64,000 nucleotides of DNA from Nocardia ignorata NBRC 108230 (GTDB taxonomy: Bacteria > Actinomycetota > Actinomycetes > Mycobacteriales > Mycobacteriaceae): contig NZ_BDBI01000025.1 of NCBI RefSeq assembly GCF_001612905.1, positions 62,001 to 126,000 on the forward strand, written 5' to 3'. The notes below the pieces were generated by a model. That model was not told where the DNA came from, ran no database searches, and saw only the letters and a program-made list of their open reading frames with translations. Of this stretch, positions 35,052-42,809 are shown in pieces; position 1 is the first letter of the stretch, and every line of letters starts with the position of its first letter. The position numbers were made by a program, and so were the translations under genes.

Positions 35052-35546
35052 CTAGCTCACATCGTCGTCGGATCGCCGTGCCGTCAGATCCTCGACCAGC
35101 GGCAGGCTCCGATACCCGATCGGTGTAGCCAGCGCGAGCATCGTCTCGGTATGGTTGACCCCATCGATGGCGTGCACCCGCTGAATGATCTCCAGCAGAT
35201 CCTGCTGTGAGCGCGCGGCCACCCGGACCAGCAGATCGGCGCGACCGGTCGTCGCGTGTACCTCGAGCACATGCGGGAAGTCGCGCAACCGCTCGATGAT
35301 CGGGTCCATCTTGTTCTGATCGAGCTCGATTCCGAGAAACGCGTGCACCGCGAACCCGATCGCCGCCACATCGATATCCGGCGGATACCCCCGTACCGCC
35401 CCCGAGGATTCGAGCCGCTTCATCCGCGCCTGCACCGTGTTGCGCGCGATCCCGAGCCGCTGCGCCAGTTCGAGAATCGGCGCCCGGGGATCCCGCGCCA
35501 GCTCGGCGAGCAACGCGGCGTCGACAGCATCGAACTTGATGGCCAT
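35052..35546 (-). CDS. Lrp/AsnC family transcriptional regulator
   Basis: A 164-residue regulator: N-terminal helix-turn-helix (DAALLAELARDPRAPILELAQRLGIARNTVQARMKRL) followed by an RAM/AsnC ligand domain from about residue 68 (AHAFLGIEL-type strand, then DLLVRVAA and INHTET-like end). ATG 35546 was chosen as the start of family similarity. It lies 157 bases upstream of the 2-oxoacid:ferredoxin oxidoreductase gene, in the same direction, with phased repeats between. It probably senses a branched-chain or aromatic amino acid and controls the catabolic operon. Confidence 0.9.
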   Translation of the reverse strand: MAIKFDAVDAALLAELARDPRAPILELAQRLGIARNTVQARMKRLESSGAVRGYPPDIDVAAIGFAVHAFLGIELDQNKMDPIIERLRDFPHVLEVHATTGRADLLVRVAARSQQDLLEIIQRVHAIDGVNHTETMLALATPIGYRSLPLVEDLTARRSDDDVS

Positions 35547-35583
35547 CCGCGCATTCTGGCACAACGGAAATGGAGTGAAAGAG

Positions 35584-36129
35584 ATGAAGACCGAACGGAT
35601 CACCGATGGTGGGGAGCGGCTGCTCCTCGAGAATATGCTCGACCGCAACCGCGAAGCGCTCATCGATACCGCGCGCGGGTTGTCGGAAACCGACGCGCGC
35701 AGACGTCTCGTCCCATCGCTCACCACGCCGATCTCGCTCCTCAAGCACGCCGCGGGTGCGGAACGGATCTGGTTTCAGCGGTTCTGGGCCGGGCTCGCGG
35801 AGTCCGAATGTGACGGGTACTCGCGCCGCGACGAAGGTACGTTCGCCGTGTCCGACGACGAATCGCTGGACGACGTCATCGCCGAGTTCGAACGCGCGAG
35901 TCGCCGCTCCCGCGACATCGCCGCCCGCTTCGACCTCGACGACATCCTCGACATCCCCGGCGAGGGAAGGGTCAGCATGCGCTGGACACTGCTCGCCATG
36001 ATCGAGGAGTTCGCCAGACACGCAGGCCACGGCGATATTCTTCGCGAGCAGATCCGGTGGAACTCATCGCACGCCTACCCCAATTCTTCGGCCAGCCCGA
36101 TCAGCAACCCTTCGGGACCGCGCACGTAG
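35584..36129 (+). CDS. DinB/DUF664 family protein
   Basis: A 181-residue four-helix-bundle protein of the DinB/DUF664 superfamily: NREALIDTARGLSETDARRRLVPS, LLKHAAGAERIWFQRFW (near 60, first metal His) and the closing EFARHAGHGDILREQI (near 150, further His residues). Some actinobacterial relatives are mycothiol-dependent transferases. ATG 35584 follows GGAGTGAAAG. Its last 55 bases overlap the convergent VOC gene, so the C-terminal 18 residues are read through the neighbour's coding strand. Confidence 0.82.
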   Translation: MKTERITDGGERLLLENMLDRNREALIDTARGLSETDARRRLVPSLTTPISLLKHAAGAERIWFQRFWAGLAESECDGYSRRDEGTFAVSDDESLDDVIAEFERASRRSRDIAARFDLDDILDIPGEGRVSMRWTLLAMIEEFARHAGHGDILREQIRWNSSHAYPNSSASPISNPSGPRT

Positions 36130-36509
36130 CAGAGCCGATAGACATCCTCGTACCGCACCACCTCGTCGACCACCCGCGCACCGTGCTTGCGCAAGCGTTC
36201 GAGTGTGTCGTCGAGGTCGTCCACCTGGAACATGACCCGCAGATAGCCCAGCGCGTTCACCGGGGCCGTGCGGTGATCGGCGACCACCTCGGGCTCGAGA
36301 AAACGCGAGAGTTCGAGCCGACTGTGCCCATCCGGCGTGTGCATCATGGCGATCTCGACCCGCTGGTCCCCGAGCCCGGTCACCCGCCCGGCCCACTCGC
36401 CCGCCACCACGGCCCGCCCCTCGAGCTCCAAACCGAGCTCCTGGAAGAACTCGATCGCCACCCCGAGATCCTCGACGACGATGCCGACATTGCTCATGCT
36501 GACTGCCAT
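36075..36509 (-). CDS. VOC superfamily (glyoxalase/bleomycin resistance-like) protein
   Basis: A 144-residue paired beta-alpha-beta-beta-beta protein: MSNVGIVVEDLGVAIEFFQELG at the start, RLELSRFLEP midway and YVRGPEGLLIGLAEELG at the end, which carries the distal metal Glu. ATG 36509 is chosen because family members begin about six residues before the first strand. Substrate unknown. It overlaps the convergent DinB gene by 55 bases. Confidence 0.82.
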   Translation of the reverse strand: MAVSMSNVGIVVEDLGVAIEFFQELGLELEGRAVVAGEWAGRVTGLGDQRVEIAMMHTPDGHSRLELSRFLEPEVVADHRTAPVNALGYLRVMFQVDDLDDTLERLRKHGARVVDEVVRYEDVYRLCYVRGPEGLLIGLAEELG

Positions 36510-36581
36510 GCGGTTCATCGTAGGGTGCATCGCCGCACCGAATCCGCGATCGCGCGGTGCATACCATCGTCGCCGACAGCA

Positions 36582-36773
36582 TCAGTCCAACGGCGCGCTG
36601 GGTGGCTGCGCGATCAGGCCACGGGATCGACCACACTGGAGGTACGCACAGTCCAAGCACAGGACGCGGTTGCTCGACCCCGGCTTAAAGATGAATCCGC
36701 CGCCCGATCCGACGCCCTCTTGGCATTCGATGCACAAAGCACCGAACTGATTCAGCTGCATTCTCAGTCGCAA
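36582..36773 (-). CDS. Small zinc-ribbon-like protein
   Basis: A 63-residue reading frame with CIEC (near 14-17) and CLDCAYLQC (near 39-47), separated by 21 residues with a Gly-rich turn. This is a plausible four-Cys zinc site, with a disordered Pro/Ala tail. It starts at TTG 36773, preceded at 5-base spacing by a perfect AGGAGG (36784-36779). That ribosome binding site is the main reason to think it is translated. It lies 48 bases beyond the end of the CoiA-like pseudogene on the same strand. I do not recognise a family. Confidence 0.5.
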   Translation of the reverse strand: MRLRMQLNQFGALCIECQEGVGSGGGFIFKPGSSNRVLCLDCAYLQCGRSRGLIAQPPSAPLD

Positions 36774-36821
36774 TCGGTCCTCCTGACCGGTCCATACTTC
36801 CTTGACATTGATGCCTAGAGA

Positions 36822-37962
36822 TCAATTGCTGCTGAGCAGAACGAGAACCGCCAGTACGAGACAGGCGGCGAGCAGAACCTTCACCAGCCTCGCGCGCCAA
36901 ACCAACGCAGCCGCGGTGCGATTGTGCGCCTCGCGCTCGGCTTCGAGTTGGGCTTCCAGAGCGGAGGCCGCCCCGGCGTGCTGGTCGCGCTGACCGATGG
37001 CCTTCTCTATCAGCGACCGAGCCTCTCGAACGTTGCAGCATCACGGGCCTTTTGGCGCTTGCCTTTTCGACCTTGTCCTGCTCGAGCGACAGCTCGGCCT
37101 TGGCGCTCTTCAGATCTGATTCCACCGCCTCGATCCGCGCGCTCTGCTTGCGCACTGTCGTGCTGAGCCGCTCGATCTTGTCCGTCGCCTTGCCGAGTTC
37201 ACTGCCAAGTCGCTCGATCTTCTCTGCCTGCTGCTTGGTGTACTGCGCCCAGTCCTGCACGGTGGCCCATCCCGCCTTCTCGGAGTCTCGATAGGCCCAC
37301 GCGATCTCGCCGTCGAGCCATTGATGCAATGCCTGCCGCACTGGCCGGATGGCTGTCCTGAGTCCACCGCTCGGGGTGAGCGCAAGGAAGCCGAACTCGG
37401 TTCTGTAGCCATCGCCGCCGGGCTTGAACCCGTGAAGGCCGAGCGTGGGCAGCTTCTCGACCCACGTATAGCCGCGGGTCAATCACATGACCTCGTCGGC
37501 GCCGGCGCGTCGAAGATCTGCCGTTCGCTCCTGAGCGGCAGCGAAGCTCAGCGAGGACCATTGGACTTCGACTGCGAACCGTCGGCCGTCACGTATCGCG
37601 AGCACATCAGGGCGGCGGTCACCGAGTTGCTGTTCGACTTCAGCGATCGCGCCGGCCTCGCGCAACTGGTCAGCGACCCAGTACTTGCATCGCTGGTGCA
37701 GAAATGACTCGTGCGCAGTCCTCTTCGCAGACGTGGAAGCCGAGGTACCTTCTCCGCTCTCGTGGCGAACGAACCGGTTTCTCTGGGTGGACAGGAACGG
37801 CGTGACGACGCGGCGGCAGAGCACGCAACGCAGACCCGGCTTCCCGATTCCGTGCCACTGCTCCCAGTTCTCATCGATGCGAATGTCGATGAGATGGTCG
37901 CGATACGGGTCTAGCGCCGCGTTCATCTTGTACGCCACGCACAGATCTTGGTTGTCCCCCAT
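36822..37962 (-). pseudogene. CoiA-like nuclease with coiled coil and C-terminal membrane helix, disrupted
   Basis: Read from 37962, the first 159 codons encode a zinc-finger-like CVLC and HQRCKYW followed by a PD-(D/E)XK core (RRPDVLAI, FAVEVQWSS) typical of competence protein CoiA-like proteins. TGA at 37485-37483 interrupts the frame at GADEVM-stop-LTRGYTW; the same frame continues at once, and TGG would restore a Trp common at this point. It runs on through a long Glu/Lys coiled coil, then at about 37050 shifts frame (at least once). The third frame continues the coil (LEAQLEAEREAHNRTAAALV) and ends in a membrane helix (VKVLLAACLVLAVLVLL), stopping at 36822. Intact length would be about 380 residues. 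Codon bias is less GC-extreme than the surroundings. Confidence 0.75.
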
Positions 37963-38122
37963 CGAGCACCCCTGCTTAACGAATGGCCGACCGCCTCAAG
38001 GTAACTCGAGCCTCTGACAAGAACATCGAGTTCGACGTTAGGCACCAAATCAATTCGTGCGGCCGCCGCCGATCCGCTCCCTGGCATCGACCGGCGAACC
38101 AGTGCAGGAATCCGCTGACTCG

Positions 38123-38356
38123 GGCCGCGTCAACTCGGTGAGTCCCGGCTTCATCGACACCCAGATGTACCGCGACGCCACCACCGATCCGGAGGCCGAC
38201 GCACGCAACGCCGCACAGGTACCGCTGGGCGCCGTCGGTCACGGCGCGGAAGTCGCTGCGGCGGTGGCTTTTCTGGCTTCCCACGACGCCTCCTACATCA
38301 CCGGGCAGGACCTCGTCATCGACGGCGGACTCGTCGGCTCGTTCCCCAACCGGTGA
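38123..38356 (+). pseudogene. 3' remnant of a short-chain dehydrogenase/reductase
   Basis: About 77 codons encode only the end of an SDR: RVNSVSPGFIDTQM, then VAFLASHDASYITGQDLVIDGG, the classical SDR tail. The Rossmann GxxxGxG and catalytic Tyr-x3-Lys halves are absent upstream, where similarity stops near 38120 and the neighbouring DNA belongs to the disrupted CoiA-like gene. The open frame reaches back to 38057, but those residues are unrelated. Probably a truncation by insertion or deletion. Confidence 0.75.
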
Positions 38357-38359
38357 CCC

Positions 38360-39193
38360 TCACCGGAAGGACTCGATGTTCTCCTCGGCCCACTGCTCGA
38401 AGGTCCTGGCCGCCGACCCCGTCACCCGCGTGACGGTGTCACGCACCCGCAGCAGCGCGTCGTCGACATCGCCACCCGTGACATCCAGGACGGCATCGGC
38501 GGCGTCCTCCCCGAAGACCGCGACCATCCCTGCCCGGGCTTCCTCGCGGGTGATCTCGGTGACCTCGACGTCGCGGTGCAGCAGCCCGGCGATGGTCGTC
38601 ACCTGCTGACGCGCGCTCACCGGTGCGGGGCCGGTGAGCGCATACCGTTGCCCTCGGTGCCCGGGTTCGGTCAGCGCGACCCGGACCACCGAGGCGATAT
38701 CGGCGGGATGAATCGTGGGGAGCCCGACATCGGCGTAGGGCAGCTGGACGGGCTGCCCCGCCTGGATGGTCGGCGCCCACATGAGCGCATTGGACGCGAA
38801 CTGCGTCGGCCGCAGAATCGTCCAATCCATCCCACTGGCCTCGAGAATCTTCTCCACCGACGCCTTGTCGACTGCGGGACCGAGGTGAGGGTGGGTCTCC
38901 ACGGTGATCGACGACACCAGAACCACATGCTCGACACCGGCTCGACGGGCGCGGTCGATGATCTCGGCGTCCGGCCCGATCCCCGTCACGAGGAACATCG
39001 ACCGCACCCCCTCCAGCGCCGTCGGCACCGAGGCTGGGTCGGCCAGGTCGCCCTCGACCGCCTCGACCCCCGCCGGGAAGGCAGCTCCGGAAGGATCACG
39101 AGTGAGTGCCCTGATCGGCTCGGAGCTGAACGCCCGCAACTCTTTCAGCAACGGGCCGCCGATATTTCCGGTGGCCCCGGTAACCAGAATCAT
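38360..39193 (-). CDS. NmrA-like NAD(P)-binding oxidoreductase
   Basis: A 277-residue atypical SDR: MILVTGATGNIGGPLLKEL at the N-terminus, VEGDLADPASV near 55, VEHVVLVSSITV near 93, and DWTILRPTQFASNAL near 125, as in NmrA/QOR2-type quinone or redox-sensing proteins. ATG 39193 is chosen over 39199 because GAGAGG then sits at proper spacing. Its promoter has a SoxR/MerR-like dyad in a 19-bp spacer (39229-39259), suggesting induction by redox-active compounds. It is convergent with the SDR remnant, 3 bases from its stop. Confidence 0.85.
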   Translation of the reverse strand: MILVTGATGNIGGPLLKELRAFSSEPIRALTRDPSGAAFPAGVEAVEGDLADPASVPTALEGVRSMFLVTGIGPDAEIIDRARRAGVEHVVLVSSITVETHPHLGPAVDKASVEKILEASGMDWTILRPTQFASNALMWAPTIQAGQPVQLPYADVGLPTIHPADIASVVRVALTEPGHRGQRYALTGPAPVSARQQVTTIAGLLHRDVEVTEITREEARAGMVAVFGEDAADAVLDVTGGDVDDALLRVRDTVTRVTGSAARTFEQWAEENIESFR

Positions 39194-39228
39194 GAGCATG
39201 TCCTCTCGCGTGGTGATCGACGAACGCC

Positions 39229-39259
39229 ACGCTAAGACCTCAACTCGACTTGGGGTCAA
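39229..39259 (-). promoter_or_regulatory. MerR/SoxR-type promoter of the NmrA-like gene
   Basis: On the minus strand TTGACC (39259-39254) and TAGCGT (39234-39229) are separated by exactly 19 bp. The dyad ACCTCAACTC/GACTTGGGGT (39237-39256) is centred in the spacer, with 8 of 10 symmetric positions. It resembles SoxR and other MerR boxes. No merR gene is adjacent; the only one in this window is at 8.0-9.0 kb and has a different dyad. Confidence 0.7.
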
Positions 39260-39328
39260 GGGTTCGGAGTCGGTGCCGACGGCGCACCGGCCGGGCACGG
39301 TCGCGTCCCGTTCTGACAGCATGGCGAG

Positions 39329-40579
39329 GTGATGAAGGCCCTGCGCTCGGCGCGAGACAAAGCACGGCGGTTGCCGGGCGCTGTCTGGTACCTGGCGGTC
39401 GGTGGCGTCACCGCTCTGCTCGCGCTGTTCGCGGTGGTCGGCCTGCTGATCGTCGGCGCCTTTTGCCTGATCGGGGTCGGGATACCGGCCCTGCCCGAGG
39501 CTGTTCGGCTGGTCCGCCCGTTGGTGTCGTTCGATCGGCGCCGAGCGGCACGCTACCTCGGTGAGCCCGCGGTGCGGGCCTATCAGCCGTTCACCGGTGG
39601 GCTGCGGCAGCGAGTCGCGACGGTGTTCACCGATCCGGCGAACCGCCGGGACTTCGGCTGGCTGGTCGCCCACGCGCTGACCGGCCTCTACCTCGCCGTA
39701 TTCGCCCTCGCCCTCCCGCTCAGCACCCTCATCCAGCTGACGATCCCCGCATTCTGGCAGCTGATGCCGCCGGGGGAGGAGTTCGCCAGTTTCGGATTCG
39801 CGGTCGACTCGTGGCCGAGGGCGATACTGAGCTTCGTCCTCGCGATCCCGGTGGCCCTGGTGACCCTGCAACTCCCCGTCGCCGCGCGCTGGCAGGCGAT
39901 GGCCACCCGCGCCCTGCTGAAACCACCCGAGGGCGCCCTGCTGGCAGACCGGGTCGCGGCCCTCACCGCCACCCGCGCCGCCGCGCTCGACGCGCACGGC
40001 GCCGAGCTGCGCCGCATCGAACGCGACCTGCACGACGGCGCGCAGGCCCGCCTCGCGGCGGTGATCATGCAGCTCGGACTGGCCGACCAGCTGCGCGACC
40101 AGGACCCGGACACCGCGCGCGAGCTCGTGCGCAAGGCGCAGGACACCGCGACGGCCGCGCTGGCCGAGCTGCGTGATGTGGTGCGCAACGTGTACCCGCC
40201 GGTGCTCGCCGACCGCGGACTGGCCAGTGCCGTCGCGGCCGTGGCAGCTCGCAACCCGATCCCCTGCACGCTCGACCTCCACGAGGTCGGCAGGCGCCCC
40301 GCCGCGGTGGAGGCGGCGGCGTACTTCGTCATCACCGAGGCACTCACCAACGCCACCAAGCATTCCGGTGCCACCGGCATCTCACTGGTGCTGGGCGGTG
40401 CGCCCGAGCTGTTGACGATCGAGATCCGCGACGACGGCGTGGGCGGCGCCGTGGAAACCTACGACGGCGGGCTGGCCGGAATCCGGCGCAGGGCCGAGGC
40501 ACTCGACGGCCGGATGACGCTGACCAGTCCACCCGGTGGCCCTACTGTAGTGCGGGTGGAGTTGCCGTGCGGGTCATGA
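39329..40579 (+). CDS. Two-component sensor histidine kinase (NarL-partner type)
   Basis: A 416-residue membrane kinase. Four hydrophobic segments lie in the N-terminal half (VGGVTALLALFAVVGLLIVGAF, LTGLYLAVFALAL and AILSFVLAIPVALVT are visible), matching the actinobacterial putative sensor domain. HisKA_3 has RRIERDLHDGAQARL (near 232) with the phospho-His. The ATPase domain has ITEALTNATKHSGA (near 336), DDGVGGA and GGLAGIRRRAEAL. It starts at GTG 39329 or the adjacent ATG. It overlaps the response regulator gene by 13 bases. The stimulus is unknown. Confidence 0.9.
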   Translation: MMKALRSARDKARRLPGAVWYLAVGGVTALLALFAVVGLLIVGAFCLIGVGIPALPEAVRLVRPLVSFDRRRAARYLGEPAVRAYQPFTGGLRQRVATVFTDPANRRDFGWLVAHALTGLYLAVFALALPLSTLIQLTIPAFWQLMPPGEEFASFGFAVDSWPRAILSFVLAIPVALVTLQLPVAARWQAMATRALLKPPEGALLADRVAALTATRAAALDAHGAELRRIERDLHDGAQARLAAVIMQLGLADQLRDQDPDTARELVRKAQDTATAALAELRDVVRNVYPPVLADRGLASAVAAVAARNPIPCTLDLHEVGRRPAAVEAAAYFVITEALTNATKHSGATGISLVLGGAPELLTIEIRDDGVGGAVETYDGGLAGIRRRAEALDGRMTLTSPPGGPTVVRVELPCGS

Positions 40580-41211
40580 TCGCCGAGGACAATGCCCTGC
40601 TGCGCGAGGGGCTGGTGCTGCTGCTGAGCACCGCGGGTATCGAGGTGGTCGCCGCCGTGGACAACGCCGACGACTTCCTCACGGCGGTGGCCGCTGATCG
40701 CCCGGACGCGGTGGTCGTCGATGTGCGCCTGCCGCCCACATTCACCGACGACGGCTTACGCGCGGCCGTCAGCGCACGCAAACTGCACCCCGGGCTGCCC
40801 GTGCTGGTGCTGTCGTCCTGGGTGGAGGACAGCTATGCCGCGGAACTGCTCGGCGACGGGATGGGCGGTGTCGGCTATCTGCTCAAGGAGCGGGTCGGCA
40901 AGGTCGATCGCTTCCTCGATTCGCTGCGCCGGGTCGCGGCCGGTGGCACCGCCATGGACCCCGAGGTGATCTCGCAACTGCTGGTGCGCCGCAAGGCCGA
41001 CGACCCGATGGCCGCGCTGACCGCCCGCGAGCGCGAGGTGCTCGCGCTGATGGCGGAGGGCCACAACAACGCGACCATCGCCGAGCGGTTGGTGGTCAGC
41101 GAAGGCGCTGTGCACAAACACATTCGGAGCATCTTCGCGAAGCTGGGACTGTCTGCCGAGGACGTCGGGCATCGTCGGGTTCTCGCCGTGCTTGCCTATT
41201 TGAACGCGTGA
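40567..41211 (+). CDS. NarL/LuxR-type response regulator
   Basis: A 214-residue regulator. The receiver domain has the acidic pair in MIAEDNALLREGL and the phospho-acceptor Asp in VVVDVRLPP (near 54), with VLSS and YLLKERVGKV. The LuxR helix-turn-helix is LTAREREVLALMAEGHNNATIAERLVVSEGAVHKHIRSIFAKLGL (near 148-195). It overlaps the kinase gene by 13 bases, so it is the cognate partner. A hairpin follows its stop. Targets unknown; the adjacent secreted hydrolase genes are on the other strand. Confidence 0.92.
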   Translation: MRVMIAEDNALLREGLVLLLSTAGIEVVAAVDNADDFLTAVAADRPDAVVVDVRLPPTFTDDGLRAAVSARKLHPGLPVLVLSSWVEDSYAAELLGDGMGGVGYLLKERVGKVDRFLDSLRRVAAGGTAMDPEVISQLLVRRKADDPMAALTAREREVLALMAEGHNNATIAERLVVSEGAVHKHIRSIFAKLGLSAEDVGHRRVLAVLAYLNA

Positions 41212-41212
41212 A

Positions 41213-41239
41213 GCCCTGAACCCGTGGGGGATTCAGGGC
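41213..41239. terminator. Hairpin between convergent response regulator and hydrolase genes
   Basis: An 8-bp stem GCCCTGAA (41213-41220) with TTCAGGGC (41232-41239) and an 11-base loop, between stops at 41211 and 41255. No T tract. Confidence 0.6.
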
Positions 41240-41254
41240 CACACCCGATTTTGG

Positions 41255-42760
41255 TCAGTCGGCTCGACAGGTTATGTCGTCGGCGGGCAGTGTGCCGTCG
41301 CGGAAGTAGGTGTTCACCGCCGAGTACACGCAGGAGTTCGGGTATCGCCCGAAGATCCAGTGGATCGGCACATCCTGCAGGGTGACCATGCGGGAAGCGC
41401 TCAGATCCTCGTGCAGGGCTACAGCCCCGTCGTAGGTGGTCCTGGTGTCACCGGTGGACTGCACGATCAGCGCAGGCACCGAGTTGCGCACCACCGTGGC
41501 CGGTTCGACGGGCGGCGCCCAGAACGCGCACGGAGTGATGTTGTTGGTGAACCCGGCGAACAGCGGCTGGGTGGCGCGGGCGGCCTCGATATTGCGCCGG
41601 TAGAACTCGGGATCGCGCGGCGTGGCCACGTCACCGCACATGATCGCCATCTGCGACGAATTGTCTTTCGGCCGTGCCTTCAAGGCGAATCCGAGGGTGG
41701 AATCCAGTGTCTCGTCGGGCTGGGCGGGTTTGCCCGCGGCGGCGTCGGCGATGGTCCGGATCTGTCGGGCCACCATCTCGTACTGGTCGGGGCTGTCCAA
41801 CCCGACGAACAACACCACCGGCAGCCAGTGTTCGTCGATCTCGTACTCGCTCAATCGGATCGGCGTGACGGCGGCCTGTCCGATCAGCGCTCGAACGGCC
41901 TCGCGAACCTGGGCGCGGCTGGTACCGAAGTGGTATTCCGCGTCGCGCGCCGCGACCCACTCCGCCCACAGGTCGAACGCGGCCTCGTTGAGCGGACCCA
42001 TGGCCTGCATCATGCCGACCGGCCCGTACTCGTCCGGGTCGGCCGCGCTGTCGAGCACCATCCGGTCGCTGCGGTCGGGGAACATCTGCATGTACACCGC
42101 ACCGAGGTAGGTGCCGTACGAGGTGCCGAAGTAACTGATCTTCTCCGCGCCGAGAAGGCCGCGGATGACGTCCATGTCCCGTGCGGTGTTGCGGGTGGTG
42201 ATGTGGGGCAGCCGCGCCCCTTCGGTCGCGGCACAACGGGCGGCCAGATCACCTTGCATCGCAACGGATTCCGCGAAGCCGACCGCGTCGAGCCCCGCCG
42301 AATGCAAACCGAAGCCGACCGGCCACTTGCAATCGACGGCCGACGAGCGCCCGACACCACGCGGGTCCATCCCGATCAGGTCGTAACGAGCCCGCACCTC
42401 GGGCGTCATCGCCTTGCCGACATCGACCATGAAGTCCAGACCTTCACCACCGGGACCGCCGGAATTGGACAGCATGACGCCGCGCTGGGGGTCGGTACCG
42501 GCGATCCGGGAGATCGCCACCGTCAGCGTCGGACCCTGTGGGTCGGCGTAGTTCACCGGCACGGTGACGTCGGCGCACTGTGCCCCGGCCTCGTCCAGTT
42601 TCGGAACCCCGCAGTCTTTCCACTCAAGCTGCTGACCGGTGAACCGGTCCGGCACCGCGGTGGGTGGGTCCGCCTCTGCCTCGGGACCGGCACAGCCGAT
42701 CAGGGCGGCACAGGCCATCAGGCCGGTCAGGGCGACCGTCAGCCCTTTCGCGCGCTTCAC
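41255..42760 (-). CDS. Secreted alpha/beta hydrolase lipoprotein (tripeptidyl aminopeptidase-like)
   Basis: A 501-residue exported hydrolase. GTG 42760 follows GAGGAG and begins a lipoprotein signal (GLTVALTGLMACAALIGC) with Cys near residue 23. The alpha/beta-hydrolase core has SGGPGGEGLDF (oxyanion region, near 99), GMDPRGVGRSSAVDC, the nucleophile elbow YFGTSYGTYLGAVY (Ser near 211), and the C-terminal TAP-type domain ending in a His-containing VPIHWIFGRYPNSC. Relatives release N-terminal tripeptides or act as esterases. The neighbouring downstream-strand gene encodes a serine hydrolase of the beta-lactamase fold. Confidence 0.85.
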   Translation of the reverse strand: MKRAKGLTVALTGLMACAALIGCAGPEAEADPPTAVPDRFTGQQLEWKDCGVPKLDEAGAQCADVTVPVNYADPQGPTLTVAISRIAGTDPQRGVMLSNSGGPGGEGLDFMVDVGKAMTPEVRARYDLIGMDPRGVGRSSAVDCKWPVGFGLHSAGLDAVGFAESVAMQGDLAARCAATEGARLPHITTRNTARDMDVIRGLLGAEKISYFGTSYGTYLGAVYMQMFPDRSDRMVLDSAADPDEYGPVGMMQAMGPLNEAAFDLWAEWVAARDAEYHFGTSRAQVREAVRALIGQAAVTPIRLSEYEIDEHWLPVVLFVGLDSPDQYEMVARQIRTIADAAAGKPAQPDETLDSTLGFALKARPKDNSSQMAIMCGDVATPRDPEFYRRNIEAARATQPLFAGFTNNITPCAFWAPPVEPATVVRNSVPALIVQSTGDTRTTYDGAVALHEDLSASRMVTLQDVPIHWIFGRYPNSCVYSAVNTYFRDGTLPADDITCRAD

Positions 42761-42809
42761 TGTTTCTCCTCGTAAGTTGTTCGGCCGCATAGGTCTTGGT
42801 AACTGGTGA

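Noticed and set aside
37483..37485. TGA in the CoiA-like gene read as selenocysteine or programmed readthrough
   Set aside because: No selenocysteine insertion element is apparent, the site aligns with a Trp position, and a second lesion follows; simple decay is more likely.
36075..38360. An insertion sequence or integron spanning the decayed patch
   Set aside because: No transposase or integrase reading frame, terminal inverted repeats or target duplication could be found.
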